Shown: positions 9,409 to 18,700 of the stretch, piece by piece
Numbering within the stretch: position 1 is the first letter of the stretch
Layout: every line of letters begins with the position of its first letter
NCBI GenBank assembly: GCA_019637995.1
Contig: JAHBUQ010000002.1
Coordinates: 1,193,428-1,257,427, forward strand
From: Ignavibacteriota bacterium
GTDB lineage: Bacteria > Bacteroidota > Ignavibacteria > Kapaibacteriales > UBA2268
Length of the DNA stretch: 64,000 nucleotides
Direction: 5' to 3'
Made by a program: the position numbers and the translations under genes
The notes under the pieces: generated by a model
What the model saw: only the letters and a program-made list of their open reading frames with translations
What the model was told of the DNA's origin: nothing
Database searches by the model: none

Positions 9409-9981
9409 TCAGTCTTTGTTCACTTGATAATTCAGCAGTGCAATACCACATTCAAATGGAATTGCTTTTATCAGTTTTAAATTTTGTTTCTCTGAAAGAT
9501 TTCTAAAAATTGGCATACCGTTTCCAATGGCAGATTGATTGACAAATAAATGATACTCGTCAATCAGCCCGTTTTTGACTAATGATGAAACGAAAGTTGC
9601 TCCACCATAAACGATAATATCGCCACCAGGTAGAGCTTTTAGTCTTGTGACTTCTTCAACAATATCGCCTTTTGCTAAAGTCGTGTTTTCCCATTTTGAA
9701 TTATCCAATGTTTTTGTAAAGACGATTTTGGCTGTGTCGGTGTATTTTTTACCTGATGCTTGTTCTGGATTGCTATGGTCAGCCGCTACACCTGCCCAAT
9801 GAGGAATAAAACCTTCGGCAAGGTTTCTGCCCAAAATGATGGTGTCCACAGGTTCTGTAAGTTCGTTTACATACCTTTCGATGTCTTCTGTCCAAGGAAA
9901 TGTCATCCAGTCCATTTCTCCATTTTCTCCTGCAATGAAACCATCAACGGTTGTTTGCACTTGTAATTTTAATTTTCTCAA
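9409..9981 (-). CDS. Dihydrofolate reductase family (RibD C-terminal-like) protein
   Basis: 190 aa: MRKLKLQVQTTVDGFIAG at the N-terminus, DTIILGRNLAEGFIPHW, DIIVYGGATFVSSLVKNGL and a C-terminal NQSAIGNGMPIF. This is the RibD_C/DHFR-like fold with the usual GG(A)xxxxxL nucleotide-binding turn; substrate unknown. Second gene of cassette 4, 56 bp after its paralogue-like neighbour. Confidence 0.88.
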   Translation of the reverse strand: MRKLKLQVQTTVDGFIAGENGEMDWMTFPWTEDIERYVNELTEPVDTIILGRNLAEGFIPHWAGVAADHSNPEQASGKKYTDTAKIVFTKTLDNSKWENTTLAKGDIVEEVTRLKALPGGDIIVYGGATFVSSLVKNGLIDEYHLFVNQSAIGNGMPIFRNLSEKQNLKLIKAIPFECGIALLNYQVNKD

Positions 9982-10037
9982 TGTGTTTTTGTTTTTAGGT
10001 TGTTATTAATTTTAAGCTATTTGGAGTTACATTAATT

Positions 10038-10571
10038 TTATTTTCTCTTATAATGTAGTTGTGTCAATCCAGTTTCAAACGGTTTAACAGACACAAACTC
10101 AAGAGCCTGCTCGGGTCTGCCATCCTTAAAAAGTCTTGTTCCGTTACCAACCAAAATCGGTATTACCGAAATTATTAGCTCGTCTATTAAATCGTGTTTC
10201 AAAAGTTCATTTATTACTTCTGCACCACCGTCACAATAAATGTTTTTCCCTTTTCTAGATTTTAGTCGTTTGACTAACTCAGTTATGTCTCCAGTGTAAA
10301 AAACCGTTCTGCCGATTTGAGGTCTTTCAGTTCTTGTAATGACATATACATCTCGTTTTCCGTTGTCGTAATGAGATGGGCCGATTTCTTTAAGCACATA
10401 ATCATAGGTTTTTCTACCAATAATCAATGTGTCAATCGTGTCTGTAAATTCTGCATAACCGTAGTCTTCGCCTTCCTTTTCAACAAGTTTCAAGAAACTA
10501 AGGTCGTCATTGGGTTTAGCAATGTAACCGTCCAAACTTGTTGCGATGTATAAAATTACCTTTCTACTCAT
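10038..10571 (-). CDS. Dihydrofolate reductase family (RibD C-terminal-like) protein
   Basis: Start at the ATG at 10571 gives 177 aa beginning MSRKVILYIATSLDGYIAK, the usual family start; an upstream in-frame start at 10586 adds five residues. NIYCDGGAEVINELL and SVIPILVGNGTRLF complete the family signature. First gene of cassette 4. Despite adjacency, it is no closer by eye to the other cassette-4 copy than to the cassette-1 copy. Confidence 0.88.
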   Translation of the reverse strand: MSRKVILYIATSLDGYIAKPNDDLSFLKLVEKEGEDYGYAEFTDTIDTLIIGRKTYDYVLKEIGPSHYDNGKRDVYVITRTERPQIGRTVFYTGDITELVKRLKSRKGKNIYCDGGAEVINELLKHDLIDELIISVIPILVGNGTRLFKDGRPEQALEFVSVKPFETGLTQLHYKRK

Positions 10572-10610
10572 ATTTATTTCGTCCATTTTCTGTTATTGTG
10601 TCGTCTTTTA

Positions 10611-10652
10611 GCCTGACTATTCAGCAAGATGAGCGAAGCGAATCTTGCTGAA
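10611..10652 (-). repeat. 130-bp element, truncated copy 3
   Basis: Only the GCCTGACTATTCAGCAAG...CTTGCTGAA end remains, about 42 bp. The joint (CCTGACTATTCAGC) is the same variant seen inside copy 7 at 23568, so this copy probably derives from that variant after loss of the large hairpin. Confidence 0.8.
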
Positions 10653-10772
10653 CGTTTTGCGTGTATGTGCAGTAGCGGATTAGAAGCACTTGCCTGTCCG
10701 TTTAGCACAAAGTTTCTTAGGATTACAGACCTTCGATTTACCACTTCTCCCGCTATTGCCACATACACGCTG
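10653..10772. other. Palindromic recombination-site-like element att5
   Basis: 120 bp. Arms GCGTGTATGTGCAGTAGCGG and CCGCTATTGCCACATACACGC pair almost fully yet share no sequence with the arms of att1-att4. The majority-type loop opens GAAGCACTTGCCTGTCC and ends GATTTACCACT. Confidence 0.82.
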
Positions 10773-10799
10773 TTAGCGGTTCGGGCTTTTATTTCAGTC

Positions 10800-11321
10800 T
10801 TATTTGTCAATCGTCTGCTCAATATTTTTGCTAATTTCATTGATAAGCTCTTTCTCAGATTTATCTTCATTGATTATTGAAAAGTCAGTTTCAAAATTTC
10901 TTTCTCTTACCTTTTCATTAATCATTAAAACTTGGTCATCTGAAATGTTTATATGAATCTCTTGGTCTCTGGATTTAACTCTCTCTAAACAAGTTGTTCT
11001 GTCTGCATAAACACCAATTGTTGTTACCTGAAAATCCCTTCTCAAACTTTCAAGCATTAAATCAAAGTACTCAGTCAATCCTGTGGACTCGAATACAATT
11101 TTGTCCTTATCAGTTAAGCTGTCTCGAATCCCACTTTCGATTTCTTCAAATACTTGTTTTAAGTACGCTTCATTGTCAACATTTCTATTTTTCTTTATTT
11201 TCTTAGCCCAATCTTCCACTCGAATGAATTTTATCCCTAACTCCTTTTCCAAAAGTGTTCCAATGAAAGATTTTCCGCTTCCTTTTTGTCCAATCAGTAG
11301 ATAAATAATTTTACTTTTCAT
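10800..11321 (-). CDS. Small P-loop NTPase / shikimate kinase-like kinase
   Basis: Start at the ATG at 11321 (4 bp after the previous stop) gives 173 aa; a TTG four codons upstream is less likely. Walker A is GQKGSGKS near residue 10, followed by a lid-like region with RVKSRDQEIHINISDDQ. The layout resembles AAA_33/shikimate-kinase-type small-molecule or nucleoside kinases. The substrate cannot be named. Second gene of cassette 5, ending 28 bp from att5. Confidence 0.75.
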   Translation of the reverse strand: MKSKIIYLLIGQKGSGKSFIGTLLEKELGIKFIRVEDWAKKIKKNRNVDNEAYLKQVFEEIESGIRDSLTDKDKIVFESTGLTEYFDLMLESLRRDFQVTTIGVYADRTTCLERVKSRDQEIHINISDDQVLMINEKVRERNFETDFSIINEDKSEKELINEISKNIEQTIDK

Positions 11322-11325
11322 ATCC

Positions 11326-11679
11326 TTATTCAATCGGCAATTTATGTAGTTTTAAAAATGAGAGTTTATCCCAATAACCTCGTTGAAATTCAATCTTATT
11401 GCTTTTAATCTGGAAAAATCCACAACCACGCAGTCCGTTTGGGTCTTTCCATTCTAAAATGGCCCATTCTCCGTCTTCAAATATATTTTCAGGGATACAG
11501 GTCATTTCTGCAGTTTCAAATTCACTTTTAAACATTTCCTTGATTGCAGCTTTGCCTACAACAGGCTCGTTAGCAACTTGATGGTTGACTGCATTATCAG
11601 CATATAAATCTGAAATTGCTTCTAAGTCCGCCTTGTTGAAAGCGTCAATCCATTTTTGTAAAATATCTTTTGGTGTCAT
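11326..11679 (-). CDS. NTF2-like / SnoaL-like protein
   Basis: 117 aa with the SnoaL pattern: MTPKDILQKWIDAFNKADLE, ISDLYADNAVNHQV, GKAAIKEMFKSEF, EWAILEWKDPNGLRGCGFF. Such proteins are small pocketed enzymes or binding proteins; no substrate assigned. First gene of cassette 5, tightly spaced with the kinase gene. It differs from the NTF2-like protein of cassette 1. Confidence 0.85.
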   Translation of the reverse strand: MTPKDILQKWIDAFNKADLEAISDLYADNAVNHQVANEPVVGKAAIKEMFKSEFETAEMTCIPENIFEDGEWAILEWKDPNGLRGCGFFQIKSNKIEFQRGYWDKLSFLKLHKLPIE

Positions 11680-11716
11680 TTGATTTGCATTGTGTCGTTT
11701 TTAGCCTGACCGCTAA

Positions 11717-11846
11717 TAGTCAGGCGGTAGGCGAAGTCCACCGGATTTCTGCTTACCTACATGTTCGGCGACGGTTCGATTCGCTTTTTATTTTCGCCTG
11801 CCGCCTGACTACTGCCGGCAAGATGAGCGAAGCGAATCTTGCTGAA
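11717..11846 (-). repeat. 130-bp element, copy 4
   Basis: Full copy between the start of cassette 5 (CGCTAA|TAGTC) and att6. Differs from copy 1 by a few bases only. Confidence 0.9.
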
Positions 11847-11966
11847 CGTTTTGGCGCTTGGCGCAGTGGCGGATTTCGGAGCACTAAACTGTCAATACAC
11901 CACAAAAGTTGATGCGAGGTAGAATGTTCAATTAACCACGTCACCCGCCATTGAGCCAAACGCCTG
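11847..11966. other. Palindromic recombination-site-like element att6
   Basis: 120 bp. Arms GGCGCTTGGCGCAGTGGCGG and CCGCCATTGAGCCAAACGCC pair with few mismatches. The loop opens ATTTCGGAGCACTAAACTGTC and ends CAATTAACCAC. Confidence 0.82.
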
Positions 11967-12021
11967 TTACCGCCTAGTGCTTCTTTTTCTTCGTCCGTTT
12001 GTCGGTCAGTCGTGCGGTTGG

Positions 12022-12090
12022 ACAGACACACTCTTTGCCAAGTTTTGGCTTGCGTGTCGGCTTGAGCGACTTGGCAATGTGTGTGGCTGT
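12022..12090. repeat. Hairpin between jetD and the cassette end
   Basis: Arms at 12022-12043 and 12069-12090 pair over 22 bp with three mismatches (core TTTGCCAAGT/ACTTGGCAA), with a 25-nt loop containing GGCTTGCGTGTCGG. It is GC-richer than its surroundings and could serve as the operon terminator or be a remnant of a second site type. Confidence 0.7.
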
Positions 12091-12101
12091 GAAGGGTAGG
12101 G

Positions 12102-13250
12102 TTATTCATTGTCAAAGTATTTGTTTACATATTCTAATGGGATTTTCTCTTGTTCAAGTCTCCAGTTGTTTGTTTTCAAAATCTCGTAAAGCTCTTGTTC
12201 TTCGTCTGTCAAGTTAAGTTTCGTTGAAATGTTAGTCGGTGTTCCATTATCGTTTTCAAAAAACTTGTCAAAGGATTGCTTGTCCATTAAAACACTTCTT
12301 GTCTGCGGAAAGTAAGTCCTGAATTGTGAAAGAATTTCAAAGCCTTGGACGTCTATGTCGCCCCAATAAAGTAATTTAAGATTGTCAAACCACCGTACAT
12401 TTTTAAGATTGAAAACACTAAATCCACTACCAAAAATTGCAATGGTATCATTCATTTTCGGAAGTGTCAAAGTGGTGTAGAGTGTTGTCTTGTTTTCTAC
12501 GACCAATACTTTAAAGATTGGTAAATCCAATTTTTCAAATTGGCTAACTGGAATTGCAATATCATCAATTCCTGAAAAAAATCTGTCCGATATTGTTTTG
12601 TCAAGAACTTTAAACCGAATTTGAGGCTCAGCGTATTTTAAATTAAACCTATTTTCAAATTCTTTTTCTTCACTTTTTACGTGTTCCGAGATTAGAATAT
12701 CTAGCAGTTCCCTGATAATGCTTTTATTTCTCTCGACAAATTTTGTGTGAACTTTTACGGGTAATTCCCTAATGTAGAAATTTGGTTTTGGATTTTGTTT
12801 GAAGTATTGACACACTTGCAAAATGTTCTGCCATTCATTTGCATTGTCAATGACTCTTTTGGGATTTTTAATTATCCATTCTTTGAGTTCAGGGAATTCC
12901 CGAAGGATTATCTCAACATTTAACTTGAAGGAATCAACTTCATTCTCTTTACCTAAAAATTTCAAAAAATCTTTTTCATTGTCAAAGTAAATTGAAATTG
13001 GCAAATCTTGAACTCCTAAATACTTTGTCTTTACTTTTTGAAAGTCCAATGTATAGCCAAAACCCTTTTTCACTTTTGAATGGCTATGAATTTGTTGAAT
13101 TTCTCTTTCAAATTCCGACAGTGAAGATTTGGTGTACGACTTGTCGCCACGAATAACCAATTTCTCAAACGGTCGCTGTTCAACCAAAGATTGAAGAAAG
13201 GAAATATACTTTCTTTCGGTTTTGTTCTTTATTTCCTTTGGTGTAATCAT
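12102..13250 (-). CDS. jetD: Wadjet anti-plasmid system subunit JetD (nuclease)
   Basis: 382 aa. JetD is the topoisomerase VI/Spo11-like DNA-cleaving subunit of Wadjet, which cuts closed circular plasmid DNA after the JetABC SMC complex has extruded it. The N-terminal half matches DUF3322 and the C-terminal half DUF2220 with a Toprim-type acidic motif, YWGDIDVQGFEIL (about residues 290-302). It overlaps the jetC stop by 4 bp, is last in the operon, and stands 135 bp from att6. Confidence 0.92.
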   Translation of the reverse strand: MITPKEIKNKTERKYISFLQSLVEQRPFEKLVIRGDKSYTKSSLSEFEREIQQIHSHSKVKKGFGYTLDFQKVKTKYLGVQDLPISIYFDNEKDFLKFLGKENEVDSFKLNVEIILREFPELKEWIIKNPKRVIDNANEWQNILQVCQYFKQNPKPNFYIRELPVKVHTKFVERNKSIIRELLDILISEHVKSEEKEFENRFNLKYAEPQIRFKVLDKTISDRFFSGIDDIAIPVSQFEKLDLPIFKVLVVENKTTLYTTLTLPKMNDTIAIFGSGFSVFNLKNVRWFDNLKLLYWGDIDVQGFEILSQFRTYFPQTRSVLMDKQSFDKFFENDNGTPTNISTKLNLTDEEQELYEILKTNNWRLEQEKIPLEYVNKYFDNE

Positions 13251-16200
13251 TTAGCTAGATAATTCACTTTTTCTTCTTTGAATTGTTCAATTGGCATATC
13301 ATACAACCACGAATGTCTTTCTTCTTTACGCTCAACAAAGTGAACAAATGAAATATCGTTTTCTACAATATGAATATTGTCACTTGGTGTAACGACCAGT
13401 AATTGCAAATGAAGTTGTTTACAAAGTGTAATTAAGTACCGTGCTTTGTCTTCATCTTGAGCCTTGAACGCTTCATCAATGGCAATGAAGCGAAAAGATT
13501 TAGATTCTAACCCTTGATTATATCTTGTTAATCCAAATTGATAAGCTATGGCAGAACCCAAAATAGTATAAGTAAGTTGAGCCTTTTCACCACCTGAAAG
13601 TTGCCCCATTGCTTCATAAGTCTTAAACTTTTGACTTGTTTCCTTGTAAAATTCTTCAGCTTTGTAACTAAACCAAAAGCGAACGTCCATTACTTTTTTC
13701 CGCCATTCTTCTTTATCTAATCGTTCTATAAATGGTTGAATGTGATTATTGAAATGATGTTTCCTGCCTTCAATATTTTTTTCCATTTGGTAAACATTGG
13801 GAACGGCTTCTTCTAAAAGTTTTCTAAACTCTTTCACTTCATCATTAATCTTGTTAGGTGCAACAAGTTGAATGTAGGTTTGGGGTTTATTTTTGAAGTC
13901 AATCTCTTTTAAAGATTCGTTCAAATGTTTGATGTTTTCTTTGATTGAATCTGACCAGTTTTCAAAGAACATTCTAAAATCCCCAACTTTATTAGTAATT
14001 GTTTCTTGCAAATAGTCGTTGAATTTCTTTTCAAACTTTGGAAGATTATCATTCTCCAATCTAGCTAAGAAATTTTGATATTCACTGATTAACTCTAAAT
14101 GTGTTGAATCGGGTAGGGAATTAACATCAGAACGCCAATCCTTGAATTTACTTAATATAGCTTCTGAAGGCTGTTTAAAATCGTTTATCTTGATAATTAC
14201 TTCTCTTTCTTTCGTTTGCTTTTGTACTTCAAGTTCTCTTGTTTGTCTTGAATTTTCCTTTTGGAATCTCTCACGACTTGTTTCAAAGGTTGCGTATTCA
14301 ATATTCAACAAATCGGAATGTTGTTTTTCAAACATTGAAACATCAACAATTCCCAATGGCTCATAAATAGATTTGTTACTCCTGATTGATTGTTCAATCG
14401 TGGCAACTTCATTTTTCTTGGTAAATATTTCTTGTCCTTTATTAAAAATTTGAACATCTGAAAGCTGTTTCAAAGCGTCTTGAACCTTTTTTAAATCTTC
14501 TTGAAGCTGCTTTACTCGATTGTTTGTTTTTTCTAGTTTATCTTTCTGTTCTGTTTTTTGTTGAATCTCGTTCGCATACGATTGCCAATTTATATCATCA
14601 TACTTTTCAAATTTTGAAAATAAATTATGGCATTCATCCTTGAATATACCTAAGTTTTTTATTTCAATATTTTTGTTTGCAATCGCTTTCTTATTTTCTG
14701 TTTGTTGATTTTGAAGATTTATCAATTCTTTCTTTAAGGAGGTGAGTTTTTCTTTGTTATCCCATCCTAACACAAAATTTTCCTTCCGAGCAATATGTGG
14801 TCGGTCGTCTTTTTCGTGTTTGCCCCTTTTGAATTTTATCAATCCATTTTGAGTAATTGCCATTTCGTGGAATTGCTCAAATTCCGAAAGATTATCTACG
14901 CACACAAAATCAAATTGTGATTCCAAATAGTTCTCAATCCAATCGAAATATTGCATTTTTGGTTTAATTTCAATTTTGTTGATTAACGACTTTTCATTAA
15001 AACCTTTGTTCTTAAAATTTTTGAGATAGTCTTGTTCTTCAAATTTGTCGTAACGAATTCTACCTTTCAAATTATTGCTGTTCACATATTGATTCACTGA
15101 TGAATAGTACTTTGGTGGAACAATCAATCTCAAAGCAAAATTGTGAAGTACTTTCTCAATTGATGATTCCCACTTCATTTCATCATCTTTCACTTTAATC
15201 AATTCTCCGATGAAAGGAATTTCTTCTCTACTTGCTCCAATATGCTCAATTAGTTCTTCACGAATACGAGCTTCATTAATAGGAATATTGTTCTTGTTTT
15301 TTTGAAGTGTTTGAATTGTTGCTACTAATTCTTCGGTTGATTTAGTTAAATAATCTTCCTTGTTTTTCAAGGAACGGAGATTTTCATTTTCAGAATCAAT
15401 ATCCTGTTGAGTTTTATGTTTTAATTCCTTTGCTTTTTCTCGGTTAGTAATAAATGTTTCTTCGCTTGGATTGGTTTCTAATTCAATGCTTTGTGCGATT
15501 TTATTGTACTCATCAAGTTTAACGCTTCTTAAATTTTTACTCTTTTCTAATCTTGTGATTTCAGTTTTCAATTTTTCAATTTGATTACCAACTTCATCAG
15601 ACTTTATTTGAACTGTCAAATCAGTTTCCTGATTTTTCAATACGCTTTCTTTTTCTTTTAATTCTGCTAGTTCATTATTCAGGCGATGCAACTCTTCTTT
15701 ACATTTCTCCAATTCTTTTTCGCCCAACTCAACACCTTTTTGGGCAAACCAATAAACTGCCGTTTCCTTAGACTTTTCTAATTGAAATAAATCTGCTTTG
15801 ATATTGGTCAGTTCTATGGCAATCTCATTAATCGGCTTTAGTTGTTTAATTTGTTCTTTGGCTTTTTCAATGTTGGTTTTAGCATCCATTAAAGTCAAGA
15901 AACTTTCTTTTAGTTGAATGAACTCTGCTTCCGCATCTTGTTCTTCCAGCATATTGGTTCTTATGAAATCATCTAAGTCTTCCAATACTTTCACACCAAC
16001 AACTTGATTGAACAAAGTCAACGCTTTTGTGGAACGCATTCCAAATAAGTCCGCCAATCTTTCTGCATAAGCATTAGGGCCATCTATGAACTCAATTTTC
16101 TTCTTCGTGACATTCGAGTTGTACTTTTTATCTAAAACCTTTTTCCAATTTCCTTTTGAATCGAATTGACCAAAATCAGATTCTACTTCCAGAGGAACGT

Positions 16201-16651
16201 GAGCAATTCCGAATTGTCGCCTTAATTCATTATTCGAAAACCAACGTACTTGAAAAAGTGTAATTTGTTTTTGGTCAGCATTGGAGAACGAAGCAAGAAT
16301 TACGGAATATGTGTTTGTATCGCGTAATTTTTGTGTAGAAGTAGAAGTTTTTCCTTCTTCTTGAATATTTCCGTAATGTCCCAACACATAGGTTTCTTCA
16401 GTGCGGTCTCCTTTTTTCTCAACTCCCGAAGATTGATTGTAAAAACGGTCTTTTTTTGCAGGAACAATTAGAGTAAGCAATGCGTCAATGTATGTACTCT
16501 TTCCAGATGCGTTTGCACCAGTGAGAAGTGAATTATTTCCTTTCGGATTTATTCTAAATACTTTTTCATTAAATGTTCCCCAGTTGTAAACTTCCATATA
16601 TTGAAGTCTGAACCCCGCTTTGTCGGAACTTGTACTAAACAGACTCAACAT
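13247..16651 (-). CDS. jetC: Wadjet subunit JetC, SMC/MukB-like ATPase
   Basis: 1134 aa. Motor of the Wadjet loop-extruding complex. Walker A GANASGKST at about residues 45-53, long coiled coils (about 290-440 and 640-960) around a hinge-like middle, ABC signature QLSGGEKAQ near residue 1020, and Walker B FIAIDEAFK near 1060. N- and C-terminal halves form the split ATPase head. It overlaps jetB by 17 bp and jetD by 4 bp, so translation is probably coupled. Length and order match type I systems. Confidence 0.94.
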   Translation of the reverse strand: MLSLFSTSSDKAGFRLQYMEVYNWGTFNEKVFRINPKGNNSLLTGANASGKSTYIDALLTLIVPAKKDRFYNQSSGVEKKGDRTEETYVLGHYGNIQEEGKTSTSTQKLRDTNTYSVILASFSNADQKQITLFQVRWFSNNELRRQFGIAHVPLEVESDFGQFDSKGNWKKVLDKKYNSNVTKKKIEFIDGPNAYAERLADLFGMRSTKALTLFNQVVGVKVLEDLDDFIRTNMLEEQDAEAEFIQLKESFLTLMDAKTNIEKAKEQIKQLKPINEIAIELTNIKADLFQLEKSKETAVYWFAQKGVELGEKELEKCKEELHRLNNELAELKEKESVLKNQETDLTVQIKSDEVGNQIEKLKTEITRLEKSKNLRSVKLDEYNKIAQSIELETNPSEETFITNREKAKELKHKTQQDIDSENENLRSLKNKEDYLTKSTEELVATIQTLQKNKNNIPINEARIREELIEHIGASREEIPFIGELIKVKDDEMKWESSIEKVLHNFALRLIVPPKYYSSVNQYVNSNNLKGRIRYDKFEEQDYLKNFKNKGFNEKSLINKIEIKPKMQYFDWIENYLESQFDFVCVDNLSEFEQFHEMAITQNGLIKFKRGKHEKDDRPHIARKENFVLGWDNKEKLTSLKKELINLQNQQTENKKAIANKNIEIKNLGIFKDECHNLFSKFEKYDDINWQSYANEIQQKTEQKDKLEKTNNRVKQLQEDLKKVQDALKQLSDVQIFNKGQEIFTKKNEVATIEQSIRSNKSIYEPLGIVDVSMFEKQHSDLLNIEYATFETSRERFQKENSRQTRELEVQKQTKEREVIIKINDFKQPSEAILSKFKDWRSDVNSLPDSTHLELISEYQNFLARLENDNLPKFEKKFNDYLQETITNKVGDFRMFFENWSDSIKENIKHLNESLKEIDFKNKPQTYIQLVAPNKINDEVKEFRKLLEEAVPNVYQMEKNIEGRKHHFNNHIQPFIERLDKEEWRKKVMDVRFWFSYKAEEFYKETSQKFKTYEAMGQLSGGEKAQLTYTILGSAIAYQFGLTRYNQGLESKSFRFIAIDEAFKAQDEDKARYLITLCKQLHLQLLVVTPSDNIHIVENDISFVHFVERKEERHSWLYDMPIEQFKEEKVNYLAK

Positions 16652-17213
16652 AATCTTTTAACTTATTTTCAAAATCTTGTAAAATATCAAGAGTGATTTT
16701 TTCTTTGATAATTCTGTGTATTTGGTATTTCGTTTCATTGTCTTTCTTACTGATTTCTTTTAAGTAGCCCAAATCAACAGCCGCATTAATATACCTATCG
16801 AGTTCCTTGATAAATCTAACTCTATCATATTTTTCTGGAAGGAATAATTCTAACTCGTCTTTTATCTCTGTATTTGTGATAAATTTTTCGGTTGCTAATT
16901 GAGTAGGATTACTGTCAAAATCTTCTAGGCTTTGTCTTAGTACAACGAGCACAATAGACGTTTCAAAACCTATTTGTCGCCTTTGAACTAATCCGAGAGT
17001 GTTACCTTCACTATCTTCAAGTTGCTTTACAAAAGCAAATCCTTCATCTTTTTTAACGATTAACTCTAATCCAATTTTGCTAATGTAGTCCTGGATTTCA
17101 GTTTGATAATTGATTACATCATCCCATACATTGGAATTTCGTTCTATGGTTGATTTTAACAACCTTACAATGGCTTTGCTAAAAGGAGTAATATGCTTTT
17201 CTAAATTGCTCAT
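16635..17213 (-). CDS. jetB: Wadjet subunit JetB (DUF4194, MukE-like)
   Basis: 192 aa, the kite-type accessory subunit that bridges JetA and the JetC head. N-terminal FSKAIVRLLKSTIERNSNVWD and the winged-helix-like C-terminal half (INAAVDLGYLKEISK) fit DUF4194. Overlaps jetA by 4 bp (ATGA) and jetC by 17 bp. Confidence 0.9.
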   Translation of the reverse strand: MSNLEKHITPFSKAIVRLLKSTIERNSNVWDDVINYQTEIQDYISKIGLELIVKKDEGFAFVKQLEDSEGNTLGLVQRRQIGFETSIVLVVLRQSLEDFDSNPTQLATEKFITNTEIKDELELFLPEKYDRVRFIKELDRYINAAVDLGYLKEISKKDNETKYQIHRIIKEKITLDILQDFENKLKDYVESV

Positions 17214-18670
17214 TTGGTCAAAATAATTTCAGGGATTTTTATTTGTTTCCTGTTGCCCGCATCAAAAACGATACTTTGCGTTTTATCAGGATTGATAACG
17301 TGTTTGAATTCTTTCACAATGCCTATATAACCGAACAACTCAGGCAACCCTTTTTCAAGACCACCATAATTTTCTACAATATCTAAAAGTGTGGTCTGCG
17401 ACTTTTCTTTAAGTACATCTCTTATCCTTTTTCTCAACAATTCCTTATCAATATTAGACTGTGAAAACAGCCGTCCTAATTGATTAGATGATGTAATGTC
17501 TTCATTGGCAATTTTGGGTCTGTTGGTGTATGTAACTTCTTCGGATTGCTCTTTCGTGAGTTTGCGTTCAAATGGAATATTTATTTCCGTTCCTGTTTCT
17601 AATTCAAATGAAATATCAGGTTTGTTCTTGGATTTACTGATTTCTACAAGTTGCTTCTTGATGTCTTGAATTATTTTTTTCGTGGCTTCTGATTTAGAAC
17701 TTTCATTCTCACGAATTATACGGCTTAGTTTTTCAGCCATTTTATCATTGGCTTTGTAAACCTTTTGTCCTGAACTATGGAGATGCTTTTTCATTCCTAT
17801 TAGGAATGTATCCCTTATTGGGATTGATTTTTCTTCTAAAGTTGTGTATAAATCTTTGGTCAGGCTTTCCCATTTGTGCTGTAGGTCTGGATTTAATATG
17901 AATGACCAAAAAGCGTAAAAGCTTTTTCCTTGTTGGCTTTCTTTTAATGATTCAAGTGCATCAAAAGTAAATTCCAGTATGTCACTTTTGGATAGGCTTC
18001 CGTCAGCGTGTTTTTGATAAATTCCTTTTGTAATTTCTTTAAAGTTGTCTTCAACTTCTTTAAAGTCGGATAATAATTCTTTCGCAGATTGATTGAGTTG
18101 ATTGAAACGGGGTACGATTTCATATTCTTCAAATACTTTTACGTCTTCTCCGATTTTTATTCGTTGAATTTGTTGTTCAATTTCTAATTTTTTCTCTTCC
18201 AACAACTCTATACGCTTTTCGGTATCTTCATTAGTAAACTCAACCAACTCTTTCAATTGATTCAGTATGTTGTTGAATTTGGATTCAGTACCGACAAACT
18301 CTTCCTTTTTTAAACTTGCCAACCAATCTATGGTTTTGCTTGAATGTGAAGATAGTTCATAAAAAACTTCACCTTGTTCATCAGGATAATTCGTCAAAAA
18401 GCCATTGTTAGTCCAGTTTTGAATATACTTTTTGGCTTTTTCTTCATAGGTGTCAAAAAAATTGATTTCATTTTCTTCATCAATTTCAATTCTCTGTCCT
18501 TCTAAAAAGTCCGCTAATTGAGAATGAATATTTTCAGATGAAATGGAGCTTTGTTTATTAATGAAAGTTCTTACTAGAAATTCAATAATCATTTCTCTGT
18601 TTCGTAAACGTAACAAACCAACACTTGGTGAAGTGTTTAGCGTGTTTAGTATTTGAGAAATGTCTGCCAT
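17210..18670 (-). CDS. jetA: Wadjet subunit JetA (DUF3375, MukF-like kleisin)
   Basis: 486 aa. Kleisin of the complex: an N-terminal winged helix beginning ILNTLNTSPSVGLLRLRNRE, which is the DUF3375 signature; long coiled-coil segments (about 150-230); and a C-terminal winged helix that contacts JetC. First gene of the operon. The leader upstream holds the second hairpin and the cassette's TTACCGCC end. Confidence 0.92.
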   Translation of the reverse strand: MADISQILNTLNTSPSVGLLRLRNREMIIEFLVRTFINKQSSISSENIHSQLADFLEGQRIEIDEENEINFFDTYEEKAKKYIQNWTNNGFLTNYPDEQGEVFYELSSHSSKTIDWLASLKKEEFVGTESKFNNILNQLKELVEFTNEDTEKRIELLEEKKLEIEQQIQRIKIGEDVKVFEEYEIVPRFNQLNQSAKELLSDFKEVEDNFKEITKGIYQKHADGSLSKSDILEFTFDALESLKESQQGKSFYAFWSFILNPDLQHKWESLTKDLYTTLEEKSIPIRDTFLIGMKKHLHSSGQKVYKANDKMAEKLSRIIRENESSKSEATKKIIQDIKKQLVEISKSKNKPDISFELETGTEINIPFERKLTKEQSEEVTYTNRPKIANEDITSSNQLGRLFSQSNIDKELLRKRIRDVLKEKSQTTLLDIVENYGGLEKGLPELFGYIGIVKEFKHVINPDKTQSIVFDAGNRKQIKIPEIILTK

Positions 18671-18700
18671 ATATAATTACTTTCTGTGCGTTGGAAAAAA

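Larger units (their letters stand above)
9366..10610 (-). mobile_element. Cassette 4: two DHFR-like proteins; right end eroded
   Basis: The left end TTAGCGGGTCGTTG has no matching complement at the right, where the sequence runs GTCGTCTTTTAGCCTGAC directly into a truncated 130-bp element. A deletion between two CCTGAC repeats (one in the cassette end, one inside the element) would explain this. Confidence 0.65.
10773..11716 (-). mobile_element. Cassette 5: P-loop kinase and NTF2-like protein
   Basis: Left end TTAGCGGTTCGGGCT; right end in reverse complement TTAGCGGTCAGGCTA. Two genes, about 0.94 kb. Confidence 0.78.

Noticed and set aside
11753..12115. A 120-aa minus-strand gene across att6
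   Set aside because: It spans the palindrome and the 130-bp element and has no protein-like character.
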